Below, piece by piece: positions 46,818 through 58,157 of a stretch of DNA of 64,000 nt. The DNA comes from Bacillus crepusculi (GTDB taxonomy: Bacteria; Bacillota; Bacilli; Bacillales; Bacillaceae): assembly GCF_014764715.1 (NCBI RefSeq), contig NZ_JACXXE010000002.1, forward strand, positions 62,001 to 126,000, written 5' to 3'. Made by a program: the position numbers and the translations under genes. Every line of letters starts with the position of its first letter. Positions within the stretch are counted from its first letter, which is position 1. The notes beneath the pieces are model-generated. The model did no database searches. It was not told the origin of the DNA and was given only the letters and a program-made list of their open reading frames with translations.

Positions 46818-47345
46818 TTCATATCCTCCTTTCTTCATCTATCCATCTATTTCGATTTTCGTTCATTTGAATCAGCTTTCCATATTAAGTATCTTCTTAT
46901 ATTTTAAGCGCTCTCTCTCAATTTGTAAAACATGTTTTTTGATGTAAATTCAACCAGTATTGAAAAATAAAGGGGCTTTGATGCGTTATGTATACGCTTA
47001 CATTTTTTTATGGAAAAAGAGGGTTTTCGAAAAAATATATCACAATATCAATAAGGACAAGAAGATGGCGGATGAATGTTTTTTATAATTCAAAAAGAAA
47101 TGGATTTTTGCTAGGTATAGGCTCATTTTTTCGTGAGATTTTCTCACATCATGATTGTGAATCACTCTTGTTTTAGAATAAAATGAATTATTCGCAAAAA
47201 AGTAAAATTTAAAGAGACTATTGATCTAGTATTGTATGGATCTTTGGTATTGATAAAAAACATCACACACCATAGCTTTAGCGTGGTATAGTAATATTGT
47301 TATTGCGAATATTTAGACAAAACTGACAATAGGGGGTCGTGTTTT
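46818..47345. other. Intergenic region between rap and the amino-acid transporter
   Basis: This divergent promoter region is AT-rich. It contains no ComA-type palindrome that I can find and no gene with a ribosome site. A 62-codon plus-strand frame at 46988-47176 is probably chance. Confidence 0.45.
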
Positions 47346-48110
47346 ATGAAGAAATCGATGTTACTGATCATGGGACTAATTGTTGTGCTTGTCATGGCAG
47401 CCTGTGGATCAAAATCGGACAGTGATTCGGGAAATGGTAAGGGTACATATAAAATTGGGATAGATACAACATATCCGCCATTTGAATTTGAAAAGGGCGG
47501 TAAATATGAAGGGATAGACGTTGATTTAATTAACGCGATTGCAAAGGACCAAGATTTCAAAGTGAAGCTTGAAGCAATGGACTTCTCAGGGATCATTCCA
47601 GCGATGCAAGCGGGTCAGCTTGATGTAGGAATGGGCGGAATGAGTATTACAGATGAGCGTAAAAAGAAAGTAGATTTCTCAGATCCATACTTCGACGCTG
47701 GACTGATAGTTGTCGTGAAAAAGGACAGCAGCATCAAATCAATTGATGATTTAAAGGGGAAAAAGCTAGCTGTTAAAAATGGGACAACAGGAGCGAAATT
47801 TGCATCAGATAATGCAGATAAATATGGGTACGAAGTCGTTCAATTTAATGATAGTCCATCTATGTTCCAAGAAGTATCAAACGGAAATGCAGATGCATTG
47901 ATCGAGGATTATCCTGTCATTACGTATGCGATCGCCCAACAAGATTTGAAATTAAAAACAGTTGGAGACCGTTTGAATGGGGACCAATATGGTATCTCTG
48001 TGATGAAGGGGAAAAATCAAGACTTATTGAAGAAAATCAATAAAGGCCTAGAGAACCTAAAGAAAAACGGTGAATATGACAAAATTATTGAGAAATATTT
48101 GAAGTCATAA
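47346..48110 (+). CDS. Polar amino acid ABC binding lipoprotein
   Basis: The 254-residue lipoprotein (lipobox VMAAC, Cys20) is a family 3 solute-binding protein: YKIGIDTTYPPFEFE, AGQLDVGMGGMSITDERKKKVDFSDPYF and NGTTGAKFA. These are glutamine-, arginine- or cystine-type binders. It is followed by permease and ATPase genes. The acidic residues of the pocket hint at a polar amino acid; I cannot name it. Confidence 0.88.
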   Translation: MKKSMLLIMGLIVVLVMAACGSKSDSDSGNGKGTYKIGIDTTYPPFEFEKGGKYEGIDVDLINAIAKDQDFKVKLEAMDFSGIIPAMQAGQLDVGMGGMSITDERKKKVDFSDPYFDAGLIVVVKKDSSIKSIDDLKGKKLAVKNGTTGAKFASDNADKYGYEVVQFNDSPSMFQEVSNGNADALIEDYPVITYAIAQQDLKLKTVGDRLNGDQYGISVMKGKNQDLLKKINKGLENLKKNGEYDKIIEKYLKS

Positions 48111-48120
48111 CACAAGCGAG

Positions 48121-48140
48121 GCGCGCTCAGAGCGCGCTTT
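48121..48140 (+). terminator. Intercistronic hairpin in the amino-acid transporter operon
   Basis: GCGCGCT-CAG-AGCGCGC then TTTCTTT. The 7-bp all-GC-rich stem just after the binding-protein gene can end part of the transcripts or protect the upstream message, raising binding-protein output. Confidence 0.7.
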
Positions 48141-48179
48141 CTTTATGTGTCAACCGTATGTGAATTAGGGGGGAGAAAC

Positions 48180-48824
48180 ATGGATACGATTGTTAATGCA
48201 TTTCCGTATTTAATGGATGGTTTGCAAACCACTTTATATATCTTTGTTGTTGCCATCATTTTAGGTTTTATCATCGGATTGATTGTGGCGCTATTCCGCC
48301 TGTCACCATTCAAGATTTTGAACTTTATTTCACTCGTTTTTGTGAATGCCATTCGAGGTACGCCATTTATCGTACAGCTATTCTTCATTTATTTTGGTTT
48401 GAATACACTTGAATTCATTTCGCTTGATCGAGTGCCGGCAGGGATTATTACAGTAGCGATTAATGCAGGGGCTTATTTCTCGGAAATTATTCGTGCAGGG
48501 ATTCAGTCCATTGATAAAGGACAAACAGAAGCCGCACGCTCCTTAGGATTTACAGGGGGACAAAACATGCGCTTTATCGTCCTTCCACAGGCATTTCGCC
48601 GTATGCTTCCAGCGATTACAAACCAAGCCATCATCAGTTTGAAGGACACGTCCCTCTTATCAATTATCGGGATCGCCGATATTATGCAGCGAGGGCAAGT
48701 ACAAGCATCGGCTACATTTGATCCTTTAAATGTCTGGCTCATTGTCGGTGTCATTTATTTCGTGATCATTTATTTACTTTCTCTACTGGCTAGCTATGCA
48801 GAAAGGAGATTTGATATCAAATGA
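48180..48824 (+). CDS. Polar amino acid ABC permease
   Basis: The 214-residue HisM/GlnP-type permease has about five spans, with [37 protein letters not shown] and the coupling loop [25 protein letters not shown] 48180 follows AGGGGGGAG; an in-frame GTG upstream lies before the site. It probably works as a homodimer. Confidence 0.9.
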   Translation: MDTIVNAFPYLMDGLQTTLYIFVVAIILGFIIGLIVALFRLSPFKILNFISLVFVNAIRGTPFIVQLFFIYFGLNTLEFISLDRVPAGIITVAINAGAYFSEIIRAGIQSIDKGQTEAARSLGFTGGQNMRFIVLPQAFRRMLPAITNQAIISLKDTSLLSIIGIADIMQRGQVQASATFDPLNVWLIVGVIYFVIIYLLSLLASYAERRFDIK

Positions 48825-49549
48825 GTATGATTACGGTGAAAAACTTAAAGAAATCCTTTGGTGAGAACGAAGTCTTAAAGGATATTAATGCAGTCATTGA
48901 GGAAAAGGAAGTAGTGTGTGTCATTGGTCCCTCGGGGTCAGGAAAAAGCACGTTTCTACGATGTCTTAATAAATTAGAGGATATTACTGCTGGGGAAGTC
49001 ATTGTCCACGGACATACGATTACAGATCCAAAGGTTAACATCAATAAAGTACGGCAGGAAGTTGGTATGGTGTTTCAGCACTTTAATTTATTTCCTCATA
49101 AAACCGTTTTAGAAAATATCACGATTGCACCAATAAAGGTAAAGGGCGTCGAAAAGAAGGCGGCAGTCGATAAAGCCATAGACTTGCTTGAAAAGGTCGG
49201 CTTAAAGGACAAAGCCAAAAGCTACCCTAACCAATTATCTGGTGGACAAAAACAGCGTGTCGCGATTGCAAGAGCCTTGGCAATGGACCCGAAAGTGCTT
49301 TTATTCGATGAGCCGACATCGGCCCTTGACCCTGAGGTGGTGGGAGACGTATTAGCTGTTATGAAACAATTAGCCATCGAAGGCATGACGATGATCGTGG
49401 TCACACATGAAATGGGCTTTGCAAGAGAGGTAGGAGACCGCGTGATCTTTATGGATGGCGGATATATCGTCGAAGAAGACAAACCGGAAGCCCTCTTTGG
49501 AAACCCGCAGCACGAGCGTACAAAATTATTTCTTAGTAAGGTGTTATAA
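48821..49549 (+). CDS. Polar amino acid ABC ATPase
   Basis: The 242-residue ATPase of GlnQ type has Walker [10 protein letters not shown], the PAAT Q-loop [20 protein letters not shown] and [13 protein letters not shown]. It overlaps the permease gene by four bases and ends the operon before a strong terminator. Confidence 0.92.
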   Translation: MSMITVKNLKKSFGENEVLKDINAVIEEKEVVCVIGPSGSGKSTFLRCLNKLEDITAGEVIVHGHTITDPKVNINKVRQEVGMVFQHFNLFPHKTVLENITIAPIKVKGVEKKAAVDKAIDLLEKVGLKDKAKSYPNQLSGGQKQRVAIARALAMDPKVLLFDEPTSALDPEVVGDVLAVMKQLAIEGMTMIVVTHEMGFAREVGDRVIFMDGGYIVEEDKPEALFGNPQHERTKLFLSKVL

Positions 49550-49550
49550 A

Positions 49551-49589
49551 AAAAGAGTAAGGGCAGATATACATGCTCTTACTCTTTTT
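49551..49589. terminator. Bidirectional terminator after the amino-acid transporter
   Basis: AAAAAGAGTAAGGGCA pairs with TGCTCTTACTCTTTTT (one wobble) around an 8-base loop. Confidence 0.88.
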
Positions 49590-49663
49590 CTTTTGTGGAA
49601 TAAATGAAGGCATCGCTATTCATAACCTCAATAGAGGATAGCCATACAATTTCCTAGGAAATA

Positions 49664-50047
49664 TTAGCGCTGGAAGAATTCAATCCATTCTTGGTCTGGT
49701 CCTCTGAAGAAGAAGTAGCAATATCCATTCGGTAATGTCGTGATTTCTTCATCAATTAATTCAATTTGCAGCTTTTGAATACGGTTGAATTCAGCATGAA
49801 TATTGTCTGTGGTGAAAGCGAGATGGTGGACCTTTCCTTCAGAGGGCAGGTCACTGCTGTAGCCCTGAATGAGCTCAATTTCCGTTTCTGTTTCATCTTT
49901 AAAACCGAGAAATGCAAGCTCGATGACTCCGTTTGTATGAGTGATTCGATCCTTTAATTTCATGCCCACAACTTTTTCATAAAAATCAATGGACTGATCA
50001 ATATTCGTGACCATAATACCTGTATGATCTAAGCGTAATGTCGTCAA
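49664..50047 (-). CDS. ywbC: VOC-family protein YwbC
   Basis: The 127-residue single VOC module begins LRLDHTGIMVTNI and has LIQGYSSDLPSEGKVHHLAFTTDNI and EWIEFFQR, giving candidate metal ligands His8, Glu, His and Glu. It is a lactoylglutathione-lyase-like protein matching YwbC, next to ywbD as in B. subtilis. TTG 50047 is the start, after GGAGGTTC. The substrate is unknown. Confidence 0.82.
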   Translation of the reverse strand: MTTLRLDHTGIMVTNIDQSIDFYEKVVGMKLKDRITHTNGVIELAFLGFKDETETEIELIQGYSSDLPSEGKVHHLAFTTDNIHAEFNRIQKLQIELIDEEITTLPNGYCYFFFRGPDQEWIEFFQR

Positions 50048-50165
50048 AAGAAGAACCTCCTTTATGTCATGTTGATATTTTTCTCCTCATCTTATCATAA
50101 TAGCAGTAACGTATACATTCATATGGTAGGATAGAGAGAGTCAATTTAGGATAAGGATGACACAA

Positions 50166-51347
50166 ATGAAAAAAATCTCATTAAAACAAACATTTGCAGA
50201 ACAAGTGAAAAAGGGATATCCGCTCATTTCAAAAGATGCTGTATCGCGTGTGAACGGAGTGCAGGAAGGCGAGCTCATTGAATGGGTGGATGAACGAGGC
50301 ACTTTTTTAGGAAAAGGATATTATGGTGTACAAAATAAAGGAATCGGCTGGGTACTAACCTTTGATGCAAACGAAAAAATAGATCAAGCTTTTTTTGTCT
50401 CTAGGCTTGAGCAGGCAGCAAAAAGTAGAACGCATTTATTTCGTGATGCACAGACGACTGCTTTCCGTGTGTTCAACGGAGAGGGTGATGGAATTGGCGG
50501 CGTCACGATTGACCATTATGACGGATTCTACCTCATCCAATGGTATAGCGAAGGAGTCTATACATTAAAGGCAGAAGTATTGGCTGCACTTGAGCAAGTA
50601 TATCCAGACTATAAAGGCATTTATGAAAAGAAACGATTCGATACGTCTGGACAATATATAGAAGATGATGATTTTGTGAAGGGAGAGAAAGGCGAATTTC
50701 CTCTCATCGTGAAAGAGAATGGCATGAACGTAGCGGTTTATTTAAATGACGGCGCTATGACGGGCATTTTCCTTGATCAGCGTCATGTGAGAAAAGCGAT
50801 TCGAGATCGTTATGCAAAAGGAAAGACCGTGCTCAATACGTTTTCGTACACAGGTGCTTTCTCAGTGGCAGCAGCGCTTGGCGGAGCGAGACGTACGACA
50901 AGTGTGGATGTCGCAAACCGCAGCTTGAAAAAAACATCCGAGCAGTTTGAAGTCAATGGAATTGATGTGGACGAGCAGGATATCAAAGTCATGGATGTAT
51001 TTAAATACTTTCCGTTTGCAGCGAAAAAAGGATGGGCCTATGATCTTGTCATCTTAGATCCGCCTTCCTTTGCCCGAACGAAAAAACACACATTCAGTGC
51101 GGCGAAGGATTATCAAAAGCTATTAAAAGAAGCCATCCAAATCACAGCGGAGAATGGCGTTATTGTCGCATCAACGAATAGCAGTGCATTTGGCATGAAG
51201 AAATTCAAAGGCTTTATTGCACAGGCCTTTAAAGAATCGGGGAAAACGTATCGAATTCTCGAAGAATATACGCTTCCCGAGGATTTCCGTACAACGAAGA
51301 ATTATCCTGAAGGGAACTATTTGAAGGTTGTCTTCATCCAAGCATAA
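50166..51347 (+). CDS. ywbD: RlmI-like rRNA methyltransferase (class I SAM)
   Basis: The 393-residue protein has an N-terminal PUA-like domain (about 1-80) and a Rossmann methyltransferase with NTFSYTGAFSVAAALGGA and the catalytic region DLVILDPPSFARTKK. Family members make 5-methylcytidine in 23S rRNA. ATG 50166 is favoured over ATG 50157 by the spacing from AAGGA. It is monocistronic. Confidence 0.87.
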   Translation: MKKISLKQTFAEQVKKGYPLISKDAVSRVNGVQEGELIEWVDERGTFLGKGYYGVQNKGIGWVLTFDANEKIDQAFFVSRLEQAAKSRTHLFRDAQTTAFRVFNGEGDGIGGVTIDHYDGFYLIQWYSEGVYTLKAEVLAALEQVYPDYKGIYEKKRFDTSGQYIEDDDFVKGEKGEFPLIVKENGMNVAVYLNDGAMTGIFLDQRHVRKAIRDRYAKGKTVLNTFSYTGAFSVAAALGGARRTTSVDVANRSLKKTSEQFEVNGIDVDEQDIKVMDVFKYFPFAAKKGWAYDLVILDPPSFARTKKHTFSAAKDYQKLLKEAIQITAENGVIVASTNSSAFGMKKFKGFIAQAFKESGKTYRILEEYTLPEDFRTTKNYPEGNYLKVVFIQA

Positions 51348-51351
51348 GAAA

Positions 51352-51388
51352 AAGCCATTTTCCGAATAGGGAAAATGGCTTCTTTTTA
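51352..51388. terminator. Terminator between ywbD and ywbG
   Basis: AAGCCATTTTCC pairs perfectly with GGAAAATGGCTT around a 6-base loop and is followed by CTTTTT. It reaches the last codon of convergent ywbG. Confidence 0.85.
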
Positions 51389-52066
51389 TAAGGCGAACGT
51401 CATGAGGATAGGCGCTGCGCATAATGTAATAATGGCTGAAATAATCATCGATACACTTGAGATCGTGCCTGAGACGGAGCTTAACTCAAAGGCTTTCGAT
51501 GTCCCCGCCCCGTGTGCACCTGTACCAAGCAGGACACCCATTGCAATGTCATTATCAATACGGAAATACCGGATGACCATTGGACCGATGATTGACCCAA
51601 ACAGTGCCGTTAGAATGACGAAGACAGCCGTAACGGACGGCATGCCGCCGATCATTTCTGACACACTCATCGCCACTGGTGTTGTGACCGACCTTGGGAC
51701 AAGGCTCTCAATAAGGCTTGTGTCCAAATGAAACAATTTGGCGATAAATGCAGTTGATAAGATCGCAATAACAGAACCGCAAGCCACATTCAAAACAATT
51801 TCCACTGCATGCTTCTTCAAAATGTGAAAATACTTATATAAAGGAATGGCAAAAGCAACAGTTGCAGGCTGAAGCATATTCGTGAGCCATTTCCCGCCTT
51901 GATTGTAAGCATCGTAAGGAATGTTTACGATTAACAGCAAGACCACAAGGACAAGCGGAGTTACAAGTAACGGGGAAACATACACTTTCGGATGCCGTTT
52001 GTATATCGCTTTTGATCCGAGATATAAAAGAACTGTTAAGATCAGAAATAATCCGCCCACTAACAT
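51386..52066 (-). CDS. ywbG: LrgB/CidB-family membrane protein
   Basis: The 226-residue protein has six to eight spans and the LrgB signature region LVPRSVTTPVAMSVSEMIGG and LLGTGAHGAGTSKAFE. With the LrgA-type partner it forms a pyruvate/acetate-related transport or holin-like system. Its start overlaps the stop of ywbH. Confidence 0.9.
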   Translation of the reverse strand: MLVGGLFLILTVLLYLGSKAIYKRHPKVYVSPLLVTPLVLVVLLLIVNIPYDAYNQGGKWLTNMLQPATVAFAIPLYKYFHILKKHAVEIVLNVACGSVIAILSTAFIAKLFHLDTSLIESLVPRSVTTPVAMSVSEMIGGMPSVTAVFVILTALFGSIIGPMVIRYFRIDNDIAMGVLLGTGAHGAGTSKAFELSSVSGTISSVSMIISAIITLCAAPILMTFAL

Positions 52067-52443
52067 AGTTTTTTTCGCTCCTTTCTTTTCGCGATCATTT
52101 GCGTCATGATGCCAGTTGAGAGCATAACCACAAAGGTACTAAGTAAGACAACAAGGACAATACTTGTGCCGGATTGAGAAAGCAATTTCCCATAATCAAT
52201 CACACCAACTGCTGACGGGATAAAAAAGAGCAGCAGTTCTCCGAGCAGCCATACGGCGCCAAGTTCAATCCATTTTAATTTAATGATGTTAAAATGAAGT
52301 AATAAGAAAATGACAAGAATGCCTAAGATCGTGCCTGGAATTCTTAGATGCAAAAAGGCCGCCAGCATGTTCATCAATTTCGCAAAAACAAATAAAGCCA
52401 TAATCTGAAGGGCAGCAATCAGCGGCGTTTTGAGCAATTGCAC
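52060..52443 (-). CDS. ywbH: LrgA/CidA-family membrane protein
   Basis: The 127-residue holin-like protein has four spans and the family segment LRIPGTILGILVIFLLL, then LLGELLLFFIPSAVGVIDY. GTG 52443 has AAGGAG ten bases upstream; the longer frame begins in the intergenic region without a site. It forms a two-gene operon with ywbG, divergent from the LysR gene. Confidence 0.9.
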   Translation of the reverse strand: MQLLKTPLIAALQIMALFVFAKLMNMLAAFLHLRIPGTILGILVIFLLLHFNIIKLKWIELGAVWLLGELLLFFIPSAVGVIDYGKLLSQSGTSIVLVVLLSTFVVMLSTGIMTQMIAKRKERKKLC

Positions 52444-52609
52444 TTTCTGTTCACTCCTTTTTCTATATAAATTGTTCACTGTTTCACAAAAACATAACAA
52501 CGTTCCAAGTGATGAGCTTACTTTAAAGTGTACAGCACGTTTTGTTATAGGTAAAATACATATATTGAATAGTTATTATTCCTTTTGTCTATAGGAAGGA
52601 TGAGCACAT

Positions 52610-53497
52610 GTGGACATCAGACATTTAACATATTTCTTAGAAGTGGCAAGATTAAAGAGCTTCACGAAAGCATCACAATCCCTTTATGTGTCGCAGCCGA
52701 CCATTTCCAAAATGGTCAAAAACCTGGAGGATGAGCTTGGGGTGCAGTTGTTTTACCGAAATGGCCGGCAGGTTGAAATGACAGATGCTGGACAAACCAT
52801 GTATACACAGGCGAGTGAAATCACCCAATCCTTTCAGAATTTAACGAATGAATTAAATGATGTAATGAATGTGAAAAAAGGGCATATTCGAATCGGGCTG
52901 CCGCCGATGATTGGGTCAAGTTTCTTCCCGAATGTCATGGGAGAATTCCGCCAGCAATATTCAGATGTCACCTTTCAATTGGTGGAGCACGGCTCTATTA
53001 AAGTTGAGGAAGGGGTCGAGGATGGGTCGCTGGATATTGGTGTCATTGTTCTGCCTGCAAATGATAAAATTTTTCATACGTACACTATTATTAAAGAGAA
53101 TATGAAGCTCGTGACGCATCCATCGCATCCGGTCGCAGGGCGTGATGAGGTGCATTTAGCTGATTTAAAGGAAGAGTCTTTTATTTTCTTTAGAGAAGAT
53201 TTTGTTCTGCATAGTCGAATATTGAATGAATGTATGAATGCGGGATTCCGGCCTAATGTCATTTATGAAACGTCTCAATGGGATTTCATTAGTGAAATGG
53301 TAGCCGAGAATTTAGGGATTGGGCTTCTGCCAGAACGAATCTGCCGTGATCTTGATCCTGAAAAGGTAAAGGTCATATCCTTAAATCCGTCAATCCCGTG
53401 GCATTTAGGTGTCATTTGGCGAAAGGACCGCTATTTGTCGTTTGCGGCAAGAGAATGGTTAAAGCATACTAAATCCTATGCGTGGGATGCAGAGTAA
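52610..53497 (+). CDS. ywbI: LysR-family regulator YwbI (CidR-like)
   Basis: The 295-residue regulator has an N-terminal HTH (FTKASQSLYVSQPTISKMVKNLE) and an effector domain (about 90-290, HIRIGLPPMIGSSFF). Divergence from the lrgAB-type pair supports control of those genes, as for CidR in staphylococci. GTG 52610 follows AGGAAGGA. thiM follows within 17 bases, so thiME may be co-transcribed. Confidence 0.88.
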   Translation: MDIRHLTYFLEVARLKSFTKASQSLYVSQPTISKMVKNLEDELGVQLFYRNGRQVEMTDAGQTMYTQASEITQSFQNLTNELNDVMNVKKGHIRIGLPPMIGSSFFPNVMGEFRQQYSDVTFQLVEHGSIKVEEGVEDGSLDIGVIVLPANDKIFHTYTIIKENMKLVTHPSHPVAGRDEVHLADLKEESFIFFREDFVLHSRILNECMNAGFRPNVIYETSQWDFISEMVAENLGIGLLPERICRDLDPEKVKVISLNPSIPWHLGVIWRKDRYLSFAAREWLKHTKSYAWDAE

Positions 53498-53514
53498 AAG
53501 GGAGGACGATACTG

Positions 53515-54994
<1,480 letters not shown>

Positions 54995-55126
54995 TGGGTA
55001 AAAGACATGGATGACTTCATTCATGTCTTTTCTGATCCGGGGAAAATAGACAGGAGAGATACAATTGTGTACAATCATATAATTCGATTATTTTCGAAAT
55101 GACAGGTAAATAAAGGAGAATGAATA

Positions 55127-55501
55127 ATGGAATGGCTCGATATGTATTTTCGCCGATACGATGAGGCGGGAAAAGGACAGGAGCAAATGGACGAATTGCT
55201 GGCATTGTTTTCTGACGATGTCATGATTGTCTTAAATGGTGACAGGAAGCCTGGTATCCAAGCCTTTAATCAATTTTTAAACACATTTTTTCACGTACAT
55301 GAAGACATTAAGCATATGTGGGATGGCTGGGTAAAACGTGAAGATGGAAAGTATGAAACAAACTGGGCCGTTTGCGGAAAGCTCACGAATGGCCATGTCT
55401 ATACAGCGGAGGGAATAGATATTGCGGAGCTGGACGACCAAGGGAAGATCATATATTTAGAAAATGTCCCGAAAAATCCAGAGTTATTCCAGCGCTATTA
55501 A
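55127..55501 (+). CDS. NTF2-like (SnoaL-type) protein of unknown function
   Basis: The 124-residue protein has the N-terminal helices MEWLDMYFRRYDEAGKGQEQ, DELLALFSDDVMIVLNG and later beta-strands WDGWVKREDGKYETNWAVCG, typical of the NTF2-like cone fold. The family includes isomerases and binding proteins, so no activity is assigned. It starts after TAAAGGAGAATG and is monocistronic. Confidence 0.65.
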   Translation: MEWLDMYFRRYDEAGKGQEQMDELLALFSDDVMIVLNGDRKPGIQAFNQFLNTFFHVHEDIKHMWDGWVKREDGKYETNWAVCGKLTNGHVYTAEGIDIAELDDQGKIIYLENVPKNPELFQRY

Positions 55502-55526
55502 AAAGCCGGCTGCTCAGCCGGCTTTT
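55501..55526. terminator. Bidirectional terminator
   Basis: AAAAGCCGGCTG-CT-CAGCCGGCTTTT is a 12-bp perfect inverted repeat serving the NTF2-like gene and convergent ywcA. Confidence 0.88.
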
Positions 55527-55528
55527 CC

Positions 55529-57070
55529 TTATGAATCAGTATCCATATGCATGCCTGTATGTGCCTTTACTTGAATTTCCCTAAAGGTGTCTTCATCTGC
55601 CTTTTCAGAGGAGAATATTGTGCCTAAGTAAGCGGCAAGGAACCCAAGTGGAATTGAGATAATCCCGGGATTCGACAGCGGGATGAGCGGTTCTCCTATA
55701 AAGATGGCCGCTCCCGATGGGTCCCAGACGCTTGGACTGAGTGAGACGATGATCAGTGCACTCAAAAGGCCGGTTAAGCTCCCAGCAATGGCACCCGTAG
55801 AGTTGAATCGTTTCCAAAAGACAGTGAAGATAATCAATGGTAAATTTGCGCTTGCTGCCACTGCGAAGGCAAGTGACACGAGAAAAGCGACGTTTAAGGA
55901 TTGGGCAAATAATGCAAGAACGATGGAGAGAATGGCCACGCCGATTGAAGCAAAGCGTGCGGCCTTCACCTGTTCCCGTTCGCTCGCTTTCCCTTTGCGG
56001 ATAATCTGACTATAAAAGTCATGGGCAAAAGCAGACGCGGCAGATAAGACGAGACCTGTCACCACTGCCAAGATGGTCGCAAAGGCGATAGCGGAAACAA
56101 AGGCAAATAATAAATCTCCTCCAAGGGCTTGTGCGAGCAGTGGGGCTGCCATATTTCCTGCTGCATCCGCTGCTGTGATCGCTTCTGATCCGACAAATGC
56201 AGCGGCACCGAAGCCAAGGAAAACCGTCATTAAATAAAAAATACCGATGATCCAAGTGGCGGAAAGGACAGATTTTCGCGCAGAAATGGCATCCTTTACC
56301 GTATAAAACCGAATCAAAATATGCGGCAAACCTGCCGTTCCAAGCACTAAGGCAAGGTTCAGTGACAGGGTCTCTAAAGGCACATCATATTTATTTCCCG
56401 GGTGAAGGAATGCCTCACCGAGCGGGGTCGCAGTTTTCATCTGCTCGAACATTTTCAGCAGGCTAAAATCAAACTTTGCAAATACAAGAAGTGAAATGAT
56501 CAACGTCCCAAGCATAAGGAGAACAGCCTTTGTAATCTGTACCCAGCTGGTCGCGATCATGCCGCCAAACACCACATAAATGGTCATCAAGACACCCACG
56601 ATTAGCACCGCAATCCAGTAATCAATGCCAAGAAGCAGTTTAATTAATGCACCTGCTCCAACAAGCTGTGCAATCATATAAAAAGTAGAAACTGTGATTG
56701 TATTAAAGGCGGCAACCCCTCGAATGGCAGGCCGCTTAAATCGTGCAGCAATCATATCGGCCATCGTATATTTCCCTAGATTTCGAAGTGGTTCGGCCAC
56801 AACGTAAAGAACGACAAGATACGCCACAAGAAAACCAATGCTATAGAAAAAGCCGTCAAATCCATTTAACGCGATCATTCCAGCGATGCCTAAAAATGAT
56901 GCAGCGGACATATAATCGCCTGCGATGGCAAGACCGTTCTGAAACCCCGTCAGACCTCCGCCTGCTGTGTAAAAATCACTTGCATTGCTCGTTTTCTTCG
57001 CAGCAAAATATGTGATGACCAATGTGAGCCCTACGATCGCTATGAATAAAATAAAAGCGGTCATGCTCAT
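55529..57070 (-). CDS. ywcA: Sodium:solute symporter, acetate permease (ActP) family
   Basis: The 513-residue transporter has about 13 spans, with YTAGGGLTGFQNGLAIAGDYMSAASFLGI at the start and LGTAGLPHILIRFYTVKDA. This matches the acetate/monocarboxylate SSS subfamily. It overlaps the small DUF485 gene by four bases, the standard pairing of this transporter. Confidence 0.9.
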   Translation of the reverse strand: MSMTAFILFIAIVGLTLVITYFAAKKTSNASDFYTAGGGLTGFQNGLAIAGDYMSAASFLGIAGMIALNGFDGFFYSIGFLVAYLVVLYVVAEPLRNLGKYTMADMIAARFKRPAIRGVAAFNTITVSTFYMIAQLVGAGALIKLLLGIDYWIAVLIVGVLMTIYVVFGGMIATSWVQITKAVLLMLGTLIISLLVFAKFDFSLLKMFEQMKTATPLGEAFLHPGNKYDVPLETLSLNLALVLGTAGLPHILIRFYTVKDAISARKSVLSATWIIGIFYLMTVFLGFGAAAFVGSEAITAADAAGNMAAPLLAQALGGDLLFAFVSAIAFATILAVVTGLVLSAASAFAHDFYSQIIRKGKASEREQVKAARFASIGVAILSIVLALFAQSLNVAFLVSLAFAVAASANLPLIIFTVFWKRFNSTGAIAGSLTGLLSALIIVSLSPSVWDPSGAAIFIGEPLIPLSNPGIISIPLGFLAAYLGTIFSSEKADEDTFREIQVKAHTGMHMDTDS

Positions 57071-57381
57071 TCGTCATCACCTCTTGATTTAATTTTTAAA
57101 GCGCTTACATAATTATCGAACTGAGCCGCTCTTTTTGCATAAAGTCCACATAAAACCCATGTCATGACAAATTGCGTCAGGGCGAATAACCAAGCCCAAG
57201 AAATAGCACCAATTGCCGGCGTGTTCAAAAAGGTGAAGTAGGATGTAGCAACCGGAAGTGAAAAGTAAAAGAGAAAAAAGAAAATCGTCATCGGTACGAT
57301 AAATCTGCGTTTTTCCTCAAGAAGTTTTCGGAAATCCTCTGAAGCGGCAACCTTCTTATAATGAACTTTTTTATCTGCCAT
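57067..57381 (-). CDS. ywcB: DUF485 membrane protein YwcB
   Basis: The 104-residue protein has two spans (about 36-57 and 70-90) and the family start FRKLLEEKRRFIVPMTIFFF. DUF485 proteins accompany ActP-type symporters. ATG 57381 follows AAAGGAGG. Confidence 0.88.
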   Translation of the reverse strand: MADKKVHYKKVAASEDFRKLLEEKRRFIVPMTIFFFLFYFSLPVATSYFTFLNTPAIGAISWAWLFALTQFVMTWVLCGLYAKRAAQFDNYVSALKIKSRGDDE

Positions 57382-57461
57382 TGTTTCCTCCTTTGTACGA
57401 ATTAGGGACAAGGTACTCCAATGCATATGAGACGATCTGGTTGTTTATGACAGTATATCAT

Positions 57462-57488
57462 AAAAAAGGCACCCGAAAAGGGTGCTTT
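57462..57488 (-). terminator. Terminator of the glycosyltransferase operon
   Basis: On the minus strand AAAGCACCC pairs with GGGTGCCTT around a short loop and is followed by TTTTTT. It starts directly after the glycosyltransferase stop codon. Confidence 0.82.
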
Positions 57489-58157
57489 CTACCGATAATT
57501 CATAAGAAATGTTTGGCGCGCTTTTTCATATGCCTCGCCGTCAAAATGATCTCCGCATTTGTGTATACACCAAGGCTCTTCTTGCCTTGCAATCCCGACC
57601 TCATATCCTTGCTTTGCGAATTCAAAAGACTGTGAGACATCATAAAAATGAAAGCCATCAAAGAGGTCCTCGCGCCATCTCACATCATATTGTGTCGCCA
57701 TGAAAAGACCATCAATGACCGTAGCTTTCATATAACCTATAGCCTCGGATTGCTTACGACCCGATTCAAAAGAAAGCAGCTGATAGGTGTCGTGACGATA
57801 TTCAATCACTTTTCCCCTGCAATCAGCACTCTCCCACCAAATCCCATTGTCAGGCACACTTTCTGCACCTATCACTCCAACCATGCCAAGTAATGGATTT
57901 TGTAAAAAAAGCGGGATGAGCTCAAGCAGCATATGCTGTTTGACAATCAAGGTATCTTGATGAAGATAAATTTTAAACTGAGCTGGATGTGTAATGGCTT
58001 CATTGTATGCAGAGGCCATACTTGATGCCTGTCTAATCGGCAAGACCTCTACATGATACCCATAGGGAGCGGGAAGTGAGGCGAGCTGCCGGAAGCAAGC
58101 CTGAAACATCGACTCATCATTCACACATAACACAAACAGAATCACGGGGTTACTCAT
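57489..58157 (-). CDS. GT-A fold glycosyltransferase (StrF-like)
   Basis: The 222-residue protein starts PVILFVLCVNDESMFQACFRQL, and has SMASAYNEAI, the metal-site-like HQDTLI, VIGAESVPDNGIWWESADCRGKV and DLFDGFHFYDVSQSFEFAKQGY. This is the single-domain GT2-related type found with sugar-chain islands. It overlaps the methyltransferase gene by eight bases. The two may build or cap a surface glycan. Acceptor unknown. Confidence 0.72.
   Translation of the reverse strand: MSNPVILFVLCVNDESMFQACFRQLASLPAPYGYHVEVLPIRQASSMASAYNEAITHPAQFKIYLHQDTLIVKQHMLLELIPLFLQNPLLGMVGVIGAESVPDNGIWWESADCRGKVIEYRHDTYQLLSFESGRKQSEAIGYMKATVIDGLFMATQYDVRWREDLFDGFHFYDVSQSFEFAKQGYEVGIARQEEPWCIHKCGDHFDGEAYEKARQTFLMNYR

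Noticed and set aside
46988-47176. 62-codon plus-strand frame between rap and the amino-acid transporter
   Set aside because: No ribosome site; composition is that of AT-rich intergenic DNA.
53498-53514. Looked for a TPP riboswitch before thiM
   Set aside because: Only 17 bases separate it from the LysR gene and no THI-box sequence is found nearby.
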